From assembly GCF_030512175.1 (NCBI RefSeq), contig NZ_JAULBL010000002.1, positions 1,052,149-1,116,148 on the forward strand: DNA of 64,000 bases, written 5' to 3'. Of the stretch, positions 16,232-25,308 are shown piece after piece. The notes under the pieces were generated by a model. That model was not told where the DNA came from. It did no database searches and was given only the letters and a program-made list of their open reading frames with translations. The translations under genes were made by a program, and so were the position numbers. The stretch comes from Paeniglutamicibacter sulfureus. Lineage in GTDB: Bacteria > Actinomycetota > Actinomycetes > Actinomycetales > Micrococcaceae. Position 1 is the first letter of the stretch, and the number at the start of each line of letters is the position of its first letter.

Positions 16232-18559
16232 CTAGCCAGGTGGTTGGCCCAATGCTGTCGCCCATGCGGCGATCTGGGAGCGGGTGCTGAAGCCGAGCTT
16301 GGCCAGGATGCGTTCGACGTGGCCGTCAACGGTGCGCGGGGAAATGACCAGCTGCTGTGCAATAAGGCGGTTGGTCAGCCCCTGGGCGACAAAACCCGCG
16401 ACCTGCATTTCCTTCTTGGTCAGGGGGTTTTGCATGGTTCCATTCTTCGCCGGCCCGGCGGTCACGCCGAGCGCACAATCGATGGCCTGGGTCTTCGACA
16501 TCCGGGGAGCTTCGCTGGCCGGGGAAGCGCCGCGCCGGCCAAGGGCCCGGCGCATGCGCGCGTTGCTTGACTCGGAAGCTTCGTGCATGTGCGGACCGAA
16601 CGATGCGACGGTGATTCCAAGCTCGGACCAAACCGATGCAACGGCATGGGCCAGTTCGGCGGCCCGCACATGGTTGCCCGTGGACACGGTGATCCAGTGC
16701 AGCGCCTCGAGGCTCAGCGCCACGCACACCCCGTCCTGGAAGGTGTCGCGCTGGATGCGCAGTGCTTCGGTGACAGCATCGGTGGCCGAGGCAAACTCGC
16801 CCAGCCTCCAGTAACTGATCCCGCGGATCCAGTAGGCGTAGGCCCGGTTCCAGAGTTCACCGTGGGAGGAGGCGATTTCGATGACCTGTTGGCAGGTTTC
16901 CAGCGCCGCTTCGAGGCGATTGTCCAGGGCCTGGGCCATGCCCAGTTGAAAGAGCGCCGTCAACCTGGCCGCGGTGTCGCCACGGGCTGAATGTGCTGCA
17001 CTGACCTTTTGGTACAGTTCGATGGCACCGGCCAGGTCCCCGCTGAACAGGCGGTGCAGTGCGAGCCAGTGTTCGGCGTGCGCCTCGAGCGACGGATCGT
17101 CCAGCTCCCGGGCCATCCGAAGGCATTGGCGCGCGTAGCCTGCCCCCGTGTCGTGGTCGCCCTGGATCAGGCTGACCCAGGCGGCAACCCACATGGCCGA
17201 CGCGTAGTCGAGGTGGTTCGCATCCGGGCGCTCGGCCAGGACCCGATCCAGCAGCGCACGACCTTCCGGGATGAAATTCCCCGAGACCCACTGGTAGCGC
17301 AGCAGGGATGCCATCCGGGCGGCGGTTGCGTGTTCGCCCGGAGCCTCCAGCGCCCATTCCATGGCGGCGGTCAGGTTGGCCCGGTCGACCCGCGCGTCTT
17401 GCAGAAAGCGGCTCTGGTGCGGACCGCACCAGTTTCGGACCATCGTGTCGCAGCGTTCCTCGTAATGCCGGAGGTGTCGCGTGCGCAGGACCTTCACCTC
17501 CTCCGGGTTGGACAGCAGCTCCTGCCCGTACTCGCGGATGGTGACCAGCTGGTGGTACCGCAGCACCTCTCCGTCGCGGCGGACCGAGAGGATTGACTTG
17601 GCGACCAGCGCGTCCAGCAGGTCGAGCACGTCGCCGGCGGGAAGTTCACCGAATCCGCACACCGCTTCGGCCGCCTCCATGTCGAAGCTGCCGGGGAACA
17701 CCGAGAGCCTGCGCCAAAAAAGCTGCTCGGATTCGGAGCACAACTCGTAGCTCCAGTCGACGAGCGCCCGCAGCGTCTGCTGCCGCGGTAGGGCGGCACG
17801 GTCGCCGCGGTTGAGCAGCTGGAAACGCCGGTCAACGCGCTCCAGCAGTTGGGTCGCCGACAGGGAACGCAGGCGGGTGGTGGCCAGCTCGATGGCCAGC
17901 GGCATGCCATCGAGCTGGGTGCACAGCTGGGCCACGACGGACGCGTTGTCCGCATCCAGGGCAAAGCCCGGCACAACGTTGCGTGCCCGGGCCACGAACA
18001 ATGCGACGGCCTCGAAGCTTTCCAGCTGCTCGACCCTCACCGGTTCATCGGCTGCCGGGGTCGACATGGGGGGAATGGCGTACAGGGTTTCTCCCGTGAT
18101 GCCCACCGGTTCGCGGCTGGTGGCAAGGATGCGCACGCCGGGCGCCTGTCCCAGGATCCTGTTGACCAGCACGCTGACTTCATCGAGCAGGTGTTCGCAG
18201 TTGTCCAGCACCAGCAGCATTTCCTTGTCCCGCAGATGATCGGCCAGCCGGTCCAGGGCGGGACGCTGCGACTGGTCCGAAACGTCCAGTGCGGCCGCCA
18301 CCACGGGGGCGATGGATGCCGTCTTGGTCAGCGAGGCCAGCTCGACGACCCCGACCCCGTCCCGGTAGGCCCGGCGGGCTTGCTGGGTAATTTCCCCCGC
18401 CATCCGCGACTTGCCCACGCCTCCCGCGCCCGTCAGGGTGACCAGGCGGGACGTGGACATCAATGCCTTGACCTGCGCCATTTCGTGCCGACGGCCGATG
18501 AAGGAAGTCACCGAAAGTCTGCCCGTGGTGAATCGGGAATCGATTGGTTGCCTAGTCAT
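16232..18559 (-). CDS. Large ATP-binding LuxR family regulator
   Basis: A 775-residue regulator. Near the N terminus is FIGRRHEMAQVKALM, then an NTPase domain with Walker A GAGGVGKS (about residue 45) and Walker B LLVLDNCEHLL. The middle is a helical TPR-like region. The last 65 residues are a LuxR helix-turn-helix (LTKKEMQVAGFVAQGLTNRL, then SPRTVDGHVERILAKLGF). Such proteins sense a ligand, use ATP and activate neighbouring operons. The start at 18559 is the first ATG after GGAG; upstream in-frame extension is not supported. It is divergent from the flavin reductase-monooxygenase operon, with 243 bases between, and is the natural candidate activator of it. Confidence 0.9.
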   Translation of the reverse strand: MTRQPIDSRFTTGRLSVTSFIGRRHEMAQVKALMSTSRLVTLTGAGGVGKSRMAGEITQQARRAYRDGVGVVELASLTKTASIAPVVAAALDVSDQSQRPALDRLADHLRDKEMLLVLDNCEHLLDEVSVLVNRILGQAPGVRILATSREPVGITGETLYAIPPMSTPAADEPVRVEQLESFEAVALFVARARNVVPGFALDADNASVVAQLCTQLDGMPLAIELATTRLRSLSATQLLERVDRRFQLLNRGDRAALPRQQTLRALVDWSYELCSESEQLFWRRLSVFPGSFDMEAAEAVCGFGELPAGDVLDLLDALVAKSILSVRRDGEVLRYHQLVTIREYGQELLSNPEEVKVLRTRHLRHYEERCDTMVRNWCGPHQSRFLQDARVDRANLTAAMEWALEAPGEHATAARMASLLRYQWVSGNFIPEGRALLDRVLAERPDANHLDYASAMWVAAWVSLIQGDHDTGAGYARQCLRMARELDDPSLEAHAEHWLALHRLFSGDLAGAIELYQKVSAAHSARGDTAARLTALFQLGMAQALDNRLEAALETCQQVIEIASSHGELWNRAYAYWIRGISYWRLGEFASATDAVTEALRIQRDTFQDGVCVALSLEALHWITVSTGNHVRAAELAHAVASVWSELGITVASFGPHMHEASESSNARMRRALGRRGASPASEAPRMSKTQAIDCALGVTAGPAKNGTMQNPLTKKEMQVAGFVAQGLTNRLIAQQLVISPRTVDGHVERILAKLGFSTRSQIAAWATALGQPPG

Positions 18560-18802
18560 CGGCTGTTTTTCTCCAGTCTGCTGCCACGGGTTTCCACCGT
18601 GCGCGGTGGGCTTCGGGAAGGTTCCAAGCATGCCGAAGCCGTTTCGTTCGGCTCCAAGTCTCTCACCACGGGCCTGATGTTCTATGACGCAGGACACAAT
18701 ACGGGTATCGGAGGGGGTGGTTCTACCCATGTGCCGGTCAACGATCCGGTCCAAGCTGGTGTGCATCGATCAAACCGAAACCACGGAACCAAGGAGCGAG
18801 CC

Positions 18803-19390
18803 ATGAGCCAGCAACCAGCCCCGACCGGCCAGCTGCCGGACATCGATCCGCGCCAGCTGCGCAATGCCTTCGGCAAGTTCGCCACCGGCGTCACCGTGGT
18901 CACCTGCCGCACCCCGGACGGCGTCCCGCACGGGGCAACGGTCAACGCGTTCACCGCCGTGTCACTGGATCCGCCGCTGGCCCAGGTCACCTTGATTCGC
19001 GGGAACAAGATCTCCGGGCTCCTCGAGGACTCCCCGTTCGCCATCAACATCATGTCCTCGGGCCAATTGGACACCTGCTTGAACTTCGCCGGCAAACCGA
19101 TGAAGGGAGAGGTGGCCTGGCGGCCGGATGCCGAGGGCATCCCGGTGCTCGAGGGCAACAGCGCGACCCTGGAATGCGAGCCCTGGGCCATCTACGACGG
19201 CGGGGACCACCTGATCGTCATCGGCAGGGTCATCGCTCTGCGCAGCGACGACGAACTGGAACCGTTGTGTTTCTTCTCGGGCAAGTTCCGGGAGATCGGC
19301 GAGCACGTGGGCGGTGCTCCCTGGGCCCTGTGCGGAGACAGCATGGCCTCCGGATGGTTCGAGGGCAGCACCGACTTCAACGCCTTCTGA
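18803..19390 (+). CDS. Flavin reductase, small component of a two-component monooxygenase
   Basis: A 195-residue flavin reductase-like protein. [18 protein letters not shown], then [19 protein letters not shown] and the [10 protein letters not shown] tail match the HpaC/FRP-type NAD(P)H:flavin oxidoreductases. It supplies reduced FAD or FMN to the oxygenase encoded 44 bases downstream. AAGGAGCGAGCC precedes the ATG at 18803. The monooxygenase substrate is not fixed by this component. Confidence 0.9.
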   Translation: MSQQPAPTGQLPDIDPRQLRNAFGKFATGVTVVTCRTPDGVPHGATVNAFTAVSLDPPLAQVTLIRGNKISGLLEDSPFAINIMSSGQLDTCLNFAGKPMKGEVAWRPDAEGIPVLEGNSATLECEPWAIYDGGDHLIVIGRVIALRSDDELEPLCFFSGKFREIGEHVGGAPWALCGDSMASGWFEGSTDFNAF

Positions 19391-19434
19391 GAATTCCTTC
19401 CTCCTACCCACACCCAGCAAAGGAGCTGAGCAGC

Positions 19435-21030
19435 ATGACCCAGGCACCAGACACCGAAAAGGCCGTTGCGGACATGTCCGAGCGGACCACCCCCGCCAAC
19501 CCCAAGTTGCCGATGACCGGCGACGAATACATCGAGTCGTTGCGCGACGGCCGCGAGGTCTACATTCACGGCGAGCGCGTCGATGACGTGACCACCCATC
19601 CGGCCTTCCGCAACTCGGTCCGCATGGCTGCCCGCCTGTACGACGGGTTCCACGACCCGGCCACCTCCGGCAAGCTCCTTTCCCCGACCGACACCGGTTC
19701 CGGCGGCATGACCCACCCGTTCTTCAAGGTGCCGAAGTCCGTGGAGGACCTTAAGGAATCGCGTACCGCCATCGAAACCTGGGCCCGGATGAGCTACGGC
19801 TGGCTCGGGCGCTCGCCGGACTACAAGGCTGCCTTCCTGGGGACCCTGGGTTCCATGCCGGAGTTCTACTCGCCGTACCAGGAGAATGCGCTGCGCTGGT
19901 ACAAGGAATCGCAGGAGAAGGTCCTGTACTGGAACCACGCGATCATCAACCCGCCGGTGGACCGACACCTGCCGCCGGACGAAGTGGCCGACGTCTTCAT
20001 GAAGGTGGAGAAGGAGACCGACAACGGCGTGATCGTTTCCGGCGCAAAGGTCGTGGCCACCGGTTCGGCCATCACCAACTTCAACTTCATCTCGCACTAC
20101 GGGCTGCCGATCAAGAAGAAGGAATACGCGCTGATCTGCACCGTGCCAATGGATGCCCCGGGCGTGAAGCTGATCTCGCGCACCTCCTATGCGCAAAACG
20201 CCGCGGTGACCGGCACCCCGTTCGACTACCCGCTGTCCTCGCGAATGGACGAGAACGACGCGGTGTTCGTGTTCGACAAGGTGCTGGTGCCGTGGGAGAA
20301 CATCTTCGCCTACGGGGACCCGGAGCAGATCAACGGCTTCATGCCGCAGACCGGCTTCATCCAGCGCTTCACCTTCCAGGGCTGCATCCGCCTGGCCGTG
20401 AAGCTGGACTTCATTGCCGGACTGCTGCTCAAGGCCCTGGAGATCACCGGCACGCAGGATTTCCGCGGCGTGCAGGCGCGGGCCGGCGAGGTCATCGGCT
20501 GGCGCAACCTGTTCTGGGGACTGGTCGACGGGATGATGCTCAACCCGGACAAGGGCCCGAACGGCTCGGTGCTGCCGAAGATGGAATACGGCCTGGCCTA
20601 CCGCATGTTCATGGCCCAAGGGTATCCGCGCGTCAAGGAGATCATCGAACAGGACGTGGCCTCGGGCTTGATCTACCTGCCCAGCGGTGCGCTGGACTTC
20701 CAGAACCTGGAGATCCGCCCCTACCTGGACAAGTACGTGCGCGGCTCCAACGGGGTGCAGGCGGTGGACCGCGTGAAGCTGATGAAGCTGCTCTGGGACG
20801 CGATCGGCTCCGAGTTCGGCGGCCGCCACGAGCTGTACGAACGCAACTACTCGGGCAACCATGAGAACGTGCGCGTCGAGATGCTCATGCACGCCAAGCA
20901 GACGGGCACCGCAGGCATGATGAACGGCATGGTCGAACAGTGCATGGGCGAATACAACTTGGATGGCTGGACAGTTCCGGACCTGTTCAACAGCGACGAT
21001 GTGAACGCCTACATGAAGCGCGGTCGCTAA
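19435..21030 (+). CDS. FADH2-dependent phenolic monooxygenase (HpaB/TftD family)
   Basis: A 531-residue oxygenase of the 4-hydroxyphenylacetate 3-monooxygenase family, which also includes chlorophenol, nitrophenol and resorcinol hydroxylases. Signatures: [20 protein letters not shown] near residue 25, [28 protein letters not shown] and [20 protein letters not shown]. It hydroxylates a phenol ortho or para to the existing OH with reduced flavin from the partner gene. The next gene is a hydroxyquinol-type dioxygenase, so the likely product is hydroxyquinol (benzene-1,2,4-triol), which would fit resorcinol, hydroquinone, 4-nitrophenol or chlorophenol substrates. The exact substrate cannot be read from sequence. 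Confidence 0.9.
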   Translation: MTQAPDTEKAVADMSERTTPANPKLPMTGDEYIESLRDGREVYIHGERVDDVTTHPAFRNSVRMAARLYDGFHDPATSGKLLSPTDTGSGGMTHPFFKVPKSVEDLKESRTAIETWARMSYGWLGRSPDYKAAFLGTLGSMPEFYSPYQENALRWYKESQEKVLYWNHAIINPPVDRHLPPDEVADVFMKVEKETDNGVIVSGAKVVATGSAITNFNFISHYGLPIKKKEYALICTVPMDAPGVKLISRTSYAQNAAVTGTPFDYPLSSRMDENDAVFVFDKVLVPWENIFAYGDPEQINGFMPQTGFIQRFTFQGCIRLAVKLDFIAGLLLKALEITGTQDFRGVQARAGEVIGWRNLFWGLVDGMMLNPDKGPNGSVLPKMEYGLAYRMFMAQGYPRVKEIIEQDVASGLIYLPSGALDFQNLEIRPYLDKYVRGSNGVQAVDRVKLMKLLWDAIGSEFGGRHELYERNYSGNHENVRVEMLMHAKQTGTAGMMNGMVEQCMGEYNLDGWTVPDLFNSDDVNAYMKRGR

Positions 21031-21065
21031 CACGGCAACCGGCCGGGCCCGATGCCCGCAGGCCT

Positions 21066-21099
21066 GGGCGGGTCTGGACCATGTGGTCCGGCCCCGCCC
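21066..21099 (+). terminator. Long hairpin between monooxygenase and dioxygenase genes
   Basis: A 15-base stem (21066-21080 with 21085-21099), including two G-T pairs, around ATGT. It lies 35 bases after the monooxygenase stop and before the dioxygenase gene. It could be a terminator, an attenuator or a 3'-end stabiliser that lowers expression of the downstream genes. Confidence 0.5.
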
Positions 21100-21156
21100 T
21101 GAGGCGCCGCGGCCCTTGGCGGGGCCTCGCCAAACGATTTTCCCCAGGAGACTTCC

Positions 21157-22086
21157 ATGAACCACACCGCGGCCGGAAAGGCCGGCAACGAGTCCGGGGA
21201 GCCGGTCGGAGGGCAGCAGCGACGCGTGGAGGAGGACCTCACCGCGCGGGTGCTGGCCTCCTTCGAAACCTGCACCGACCCCCGGCTCAAGCAGCTGATG
21301 CAATCGCTGACCCGTCACCTGCACGCCTTCATCCGCGACGTGCGGCTCACCGAGGCCGAATGGGAGGCCGCCATCGGGTTCCTCACCGCCGCCGGTCACA
21401 TCACCGACGACAAGCGCCAGGAATTCGTCCTGCTTTCCGACGTGCTCGGCGCCTCCATGCAGACCATCGCGGTGAACAACGAGGCACAGGGGAACGCGAC
21501 AGAGGCCACGGTGTTTGGCCCGTTCTTCGTCGAGGACGGCCCTGGGATCCCGATCGGCGGGGACATCGCCGGCGGGGCCGCCGGCCAGCCCTGTTGGTTC
21601 GAGGGCACCGTCACCGACGCCGCCGGCACCCCCGTCCCCAACGCGCGGATCGAGGTCTGGGAAGCGGACGAGGGCGGCTTCTACGACGTCCAGTACGCCG
21701 ATGCGCGCATCGCGGGGCGCGGCCACCTCCACTCCGACGCGCAGGGGAACTACGCCTTCTGGGGCCTGACCCCGACCCCCTACCCGATCCCGCACGACGG
21801 GCCGGTCGGGAAGATGCTCGAATCCGTCGGACGCTCCCCGGTCCGCGCGGCGCACCTGCACTTCATGGTCACCGCCCCGGGCCTGCGCACCCTGGTCACC
21901 CACATCTTCGTCGAGGGGGACCCGCAGCTGGAGATCGGGGATTCGGTCTTCGGCGTCAAGGACTCGCTCATCAAGGGGTTCATCGAGCAGCCCGCCGGCA
22001 CCCCCGCGCCCGACGGACGCGACCTCGGCACCGCCGCGTGGGCCCGGACCCGCTTCGACATCGTCCTGGCCCCCGGAGAAGCGTAG
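21157..22086 (+). CDS. Intradiol ring-cleavage dioxygenase, hydroxyquinol 1,2-dioxygenase type
   Basis: A 309-residue non-heme Fe(III) dioxygenase. An N-terminal helical dimer domain precedes the catalytic beta-sandwich. [20 protein letters not shown] followed by Y is characteristic of hydroxyquinol dioxygenases, where catechol dioxygenases have a different sequence. Iron ligands are expected in [10 protein letters not shown] (Tyr) and RAAHLHFM (two His). It would open hydroxyquinol to maleylacetate. No maleylacetate reductase gene follows, so the pathway must finish with a gene elsewhere. The ATG at 21157 follows AGGAGA. Confidence 0.87.
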   Translation: MNHTAAGKAGNESGEPVGGQQRRVEEDLTARVLASFETCTDPRLKQLMQSLTRHLHAFIRDVRLTEAEWEAAIGFLTAAGHITDDKRQEFVLLSDVLGASMQTIAVNNEAQGNATEATVFGPFFVEDGPGIPIGGDIAGGAAGQPCWFEGTVTDAAGTPVPNARIEVWEADEGGFYDVQYADARIAGRGHLHSDAQGNYAFWGLTPTPYPIPHDGPVGKMLESVGRSPVRAAHLHFMVTAPGLRTLVTHIFVEGDPQLEIGDSVFGVKDSLIKGFIEQPAGTPAPDGRDLGTAAWARTRFDIVLAPGEA

Positions 22087-22261
22087 GGCCGCAGGCCCCC
22101 GGCGGCCGGGGTGCCCCGTGCCCCGGTCGAACCCGGCCTGCCCGCCACCGGGCACCGGCCAGTCTGCGCCCGGCGAAGCCGGCGACGGGCAGGCATTCCA
22201 GAACCAAGCCGCGAAAAGCCACAGGGCATCACTCGCAGCGACATCGAACGGAAGGATCGCC

Positions 22262-23464
22262 ATGTGCGAAATCATGGGCAAGGCCGCTGCCGCGGGCGTT
22301 GCACGACGAACAATGTTGGCCAGCTTCGGGCTCGGGGCCGCGGCCCTGGGCATCGGCGCAGTGTCGGGCCAGGCACAGGCCGCCGAACCCGGACCCGGCG
22401 GGGCCCGGCAATACGGCCCCGCGCCGGCCGGCAGCCACCGGACCCGGTTGGTATTGCTGGGAACCTCCGGCGGGCCCCCGTACTGGCCCGGTGGAACCCG
22501 CGAGGGCATCTCCTCGGCACTCGTCGTGGGTGATCGGTACTACATCATTGACGCGGGCCACGGTGTCATGGGCCAGCTGCGGAAGGCGAGGCTCGGCCCT
22601 AACTTCGATTCCGACATGGACGGGCCGCTGGACGTGCTGGGCGGGATCTTCCTGACCCACTTGCACTCCGACCACGTGGTGGACCTGAACAACATCCTCA
22701 GCGAAGGAATCTTCAACGGGCTGCAGAATGTGGAAAGCAAGGTGCCGATCTGGGGCCCGGGCAACCGGGGCGAGGTGCCCGAGCTCTTCGGCGAGGGCAA
22801 GGCACCCAAGCCGATCAACCCCAAGAACCCCACCCCGGGCACGAAGGAGATGACTGACCTGCTGGTCCAGGCCTTCGCCACCGACTTCAACGACCGGCTC
22901 TTCGACAACCGCAAGCCGCGCCCGGAGGAACTCTGGGAAGCCTTCGATGTGCCGGTTCCGAAGAAATACCTGAAGAACCCGAACACCGATCCGTGCCCGG
23001 TCATGGAGCCCTTCGTGTTCTTCCAAGACGAGTACGTCACGGTGTCGGCGATCCTGGTCAACCATGCGCCGGTCTTCCCCGCATTGGCCTACCGCTTCGA
23101 CACCGCCGACGGTTCGGTGGTCTTCTCCGGGGACACCGGGCTGACGCCGAACATCATCACTCTGGCCCGGGGTGCCGATGTGCTGGTGCACGAGGTCATC
23201 GACAAGACCTGGCCCGAATCCCTCTTCCCGCAGCCGCGCAGCGACGCGCAGGAAGGCCTATACCAGCATCTGATCCGCTCGCACACGCTGATCGAGGACG
23301 TGGGCGCGGTGGCCCAGGATGCCGGAGTCGGAACTCTGGTGCTCTCGCACTTGGTTCCCGGAAATCGTCCGGACGAGGTCTGGGCGCGGTGCGGGGAAGG
23401 CTTTGACGGGCGCCTGGTCATTGGCCACGACCTTGACGTCATCGGGGTGGGCCAGCCGACATAA
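22262..23464 (+). CDS. Tat-exported metallo-beta-lactamase-fold hydrolase
   Basis: A 400-residue protein with a twin-arginine type signal peptide (RRTMLASFGLGAAALGIGAV, cleavage near AQAAE). The mature part is a metallo-beta-lactamase fold close to the arylsulfatase/RNase Z-like branch: LVLLGTSGGPPYWPGG, the zinc motif THLHSDHVVD, FSGDTG, VHEVID and a late LSHLVPG. It is the last gene of the monooxygenase-dioxygenase operon. An exported hydrolase could release a phenol from a conjugate (sulfate, ester or phosphate) before uptake; this is inference. AAGGAT precedes the ATG at 22262. Confidence 0.82.
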   Translation: MCEIMGKAAAAGVARRTMLASFGLGAAALGIGAVSGQAQAAEPGPGGARQYGPAPAGSHRTRLVLLGTSGGPPYWPGGTREGISSALVVGDRYYIIDAGHGVMGQLRKARLGPNFDSDMDGPLDVLGGIFLTHLHSDHVVDLNNILSEGIFNGLQNVESKVPIWGPGNRGEVPELFGEGKAPKPINPKNPTPGTKEMTDLLVQAFATDFNDRLFDNRKPRPEELWEAFDVPVPKKYLKNPNTDPCPVMEPFVFFQDEYVTVSAILVNHAPVFPALAYRFDTADGSVVFSGDTGLTPNIITLARGADVLVHEVIDKTWPESLFPQPRSDAQEGLYQHLIRSHTLIEDVGAVAQDAGVGTLVLSHLVPGNRPDEVWARCGEGFDGRLVIGHDLDVIGVGQPT

Positions 23465-23487
23465 CCTGCGGCCGGCGCTGCACAGCG

Positions 23488-23520
23488 GCGGGGCGGAACC
23501 GATGACCGGTTCCGCCCCGC
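23488..23520 (+). terminator. Terminator hairpin after the hydrolase gene
   Basis: GCGGGGCGGAACC (23488-23500) pairs with GGTTCCGCCCCGC (23508-23520), 24 bases after the stop codon. No long T run follows, but TCCCGTGTTTCCG is moderately T-rich. Confidence 0.7.
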
Positions 23521-23570
23521 TCCCGTGTTTCCGTATTCATGCTAGAAGCGGTGTGGACGCCTTGCAGGAA

Positions 23571-23629
23571 TTGAACACCGTTCAAGATTTGGGTTACGGT
23601 ATGTTCCGAACCTATTGAACAGTGTTCAG
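23571..23629 (+). promoter_or_regulatory. Two BioQ-type operators and promoter of bioB
   Basis: TTGAAC-ACC-GTTCAA (23571-23585) and TTGAAC-AGT-GTTCAG (23615-23629) are palindromes of the TGAAC-N3-GTTCA type reported for BioQ, the TetR-family biotin repressor of actinobacteria. The first overlaps a plausible -35 (TTGAAC), with TACGGT at 23595-23600 as -10 (18-base spacer). The second lies about 20 bases further on, in the leader. Biotin-linked repression of bioB is expected. Confidence 0.72.
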
Positions 23630-23705
23630 TTGATCGTTGCGGGTTCCTTTCATTCGCGCACCGGCAATGGAACCGCGCACAGCGCCATACCGGAAGGCCC
23701 CCGCC

Positions 23706-24932
23706 ATGACCGTGACCCAAACAATCGGCAACTCCCACCAGCCCGGCAACGAATCCGCAGGGTTCGCAGGCCTCGCGGCACGCGTGGCCGCCGGCCACCG
23801 GATCACCGCAGCCGAGGCCCTGGCTATCCTCGACACCCCGGATGCCCAGACCCTGGAGCTGGTGGCTGCCGCAGGCACCCTGCGCCGGGCGCACTTCGCC
23901 AACACCGTCAAGGTCAACTACCTGGTGAACCTCAAGTCGGGACTCTGCCCCGAGGACTGCACTTACTGCTCCCAGCGTTTGGGTTCCAAGGCCGAAATCC
24001 TCAAGTACACCTGGCTCAAGCCCGATGAAGCGGTGCACCAGGCAGGGCTTGGAATCGCCGGCGGCGCATCCCGCGTCTGCATGGTCGCCTCCGGCAAGGG
24101 CCCCAGCAACAGGGACGTGGACCGGGTGGCAACCATGATCGAACAGATCAAGGAGGAGCATCCGCGGGTGGAGGTCTGTGCCTGCCTGGGCATTCTCAAG
24201 GTGGGCCAAGCCCAAAGGCTGCGCGAGGCCGGCACCGATGCCTACAACCACAACCTGAACACCGCCGAGTCCCTCTACCCGGAGATTTGCTCGACCCACA
24301 CCTACCAGGAGCGCGTGGATACCGTCGGGGCTGCCAAGGACGCCGGACTTTCGTCGTGCTCGGGACTCATCGTGGGGATGGGGGAGAGCCCGGAACAGGT
24401 TGTCGAGGCCGTCTTCGCCCTGCGTGAGCTGGATGCCGACTCGATCCCTGTCAACTTCCTGATGCCCTTCGACGGCACACCGCTGGCAGGCACCTGGCAC
24501 CTGACCCCGATGGCCTGCCTGCGCATCCTGGCGCTGGTCCGCATGGCCTGCCCCGCGACCGAGCTGCGGATGGCCGGCGGGCGCGAAATGCACCTGCGCT
24601 CCCTGCAGTCCACCGCGCTGGCCGTTGCCAACTCGCTCTTCCTCGGCGACTACCTCACCTCCGAGGGCCAGGACGCGCGGCGCGATTTGGAAATGATCTC
24701 CGACGCCGGATACGTGGTGCTGGGCCAGGAGGACATCGATCCGGCCGAACTTGCAGCCCGCTCGCGCCACCGTCCCGATGCCACACCTGCACCCGTTGAG
24801 GCCTCGGCCTGCGGCACGGTGGGCGGCAGCGGTTGCGGCGGCGCCACTCAGGGTTGCGGCCCGATGGGTGGTCCGGGCGAGCCCGTGCTGCGCCGACGCG
24901 GTGCCGGCACGCCGGAAAGCCCCAACGCATGA
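23706..24932 (+). CDS. bioB: Biotin synthase
   Basis: A 408-residue radical SAM enzyme that inserts sulfur into dethiobiotin, the last step of biotin synthesis. The SAM-cluster motif is [10 protein letters not shown] (about residue 81), followed by [25 protein letters not shown] and [15 protein letters not shown]. About 60 residues after the core form a Gly/Cys-rich tail ([20 protein letters not shown]), an unusual extension that adds three cysteines. GGAAGG lies before the ATG at 23706. Its stop overlaps the ATG of the broken bioA (ATGA), so the two were one operon. With bioA destroyed, synthesis of biotin from early precursors would need another copy, whereas dethiobiotin use could persist. 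Confidence 0.95.
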   Translation: MTVTQTIGNSHQPGNESAGFAGLAARVAAGHRITAAEALAILDTPDAQTLELVAAAGTLRRAHFANTVKVNYLVNLKSGLCPEDCTYCSQRLGSKAEILKYTWLKPDEAVHQAGLGIAGGASRVCMVASGKGPSNRDVDRVATMIEQIKEEHPRVEVCACLGILKVGQAQRLREAGTDAYNHNLNTAESLYPEICSTHTYQERVDTVGAAKDAGLSSCSGLIVGMGESPEQVVEAVFALRELDADSIPVNFLMPFDGTPLAGTWHLTPMACLRILALVRMACPATELRMAGGREMHLRSLQSTALAVANSLFLGDYLTSEGQDARRDLEMISDAGYVVLGQEDIDPAELAARSRHRPDATPAPVEASACGTVGGSGCGGATQGCGPMGGPGEPVLRRRGAGTPESPNA

Positions 24933-25268
24933 GTGCCGCAGCACCCCAGCTGACCCAGCAGGACAGATTGCTCGCACGGGACTCCGGCTGCTCTGGCACC
25001 CCTATGCCTCCCTGGACGCCGGGGCGCACTACGCGGTCACCGGGGCAGCTGGCGTGCGGCTGACACTGGCCGACGAATAAGGCACCCACGAGGTCATCGA
25101 CGGCATGGCCTCCTGGTGGTCGATGGTGCACGGCTACCGGAACCACGCGCAGATCGACCGGTTCAGCCACGTCATGTTCGGCGGGCTCACTCACGCCCCT
25201 GCCGTCGAGCTGGCCGAACGACTGGTGGCCATGGCACCGGGCGAACTGGCCCACGTGTTCCTGGCCGT
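24929..25268 (+). pseudogene. bioA: Wrecked bioA (diaminopelargonic acid aminotransferase)
   Basis: The remnant begins with ATG in a four-base overlap with bioB. LLARDSG is in the starting frame; then a shift near 24985 moves the match to another frame, LWHPYASLDAGAHYAVTGAA and VRLTLADE. A TAA at 25078-25080 follows, then [18 protein letters not shown], a small internal loss, and [20 protein letters not shown] up to HVFLA. All these are classic BioA motifs. Similarity stops near 25268, about a quarter of the way through the enzyme; the PLP-lysine part is gone. The break lies about 40 bases from the end of the mhpA gene, so the aromatic island begins where bioA ends. Confidence 0.85.
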
Positions 25269-25308
25269 CGGCTGGCCCCTGTCGTTGTTGTTTGTTGGGG
25301 CGCCGAAG

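Noticed and set aside
18703-18728. GGGTA...TACCC repeat in the LuxR/flavin reductase divergent region
   Set aside because: Only five bases per arm with a long spacer in G-rich DNA; not distinguishable from chance.
19192-22509. 1105-residue open frame on the minus strand opposite the monooxygenase and dioxygenase genes
   Set aside because: It is a mirror of two well-supported genes in high-GC DNA; its translation is low-complexity (Gly, Asp, Arg, Val) with no family motif.
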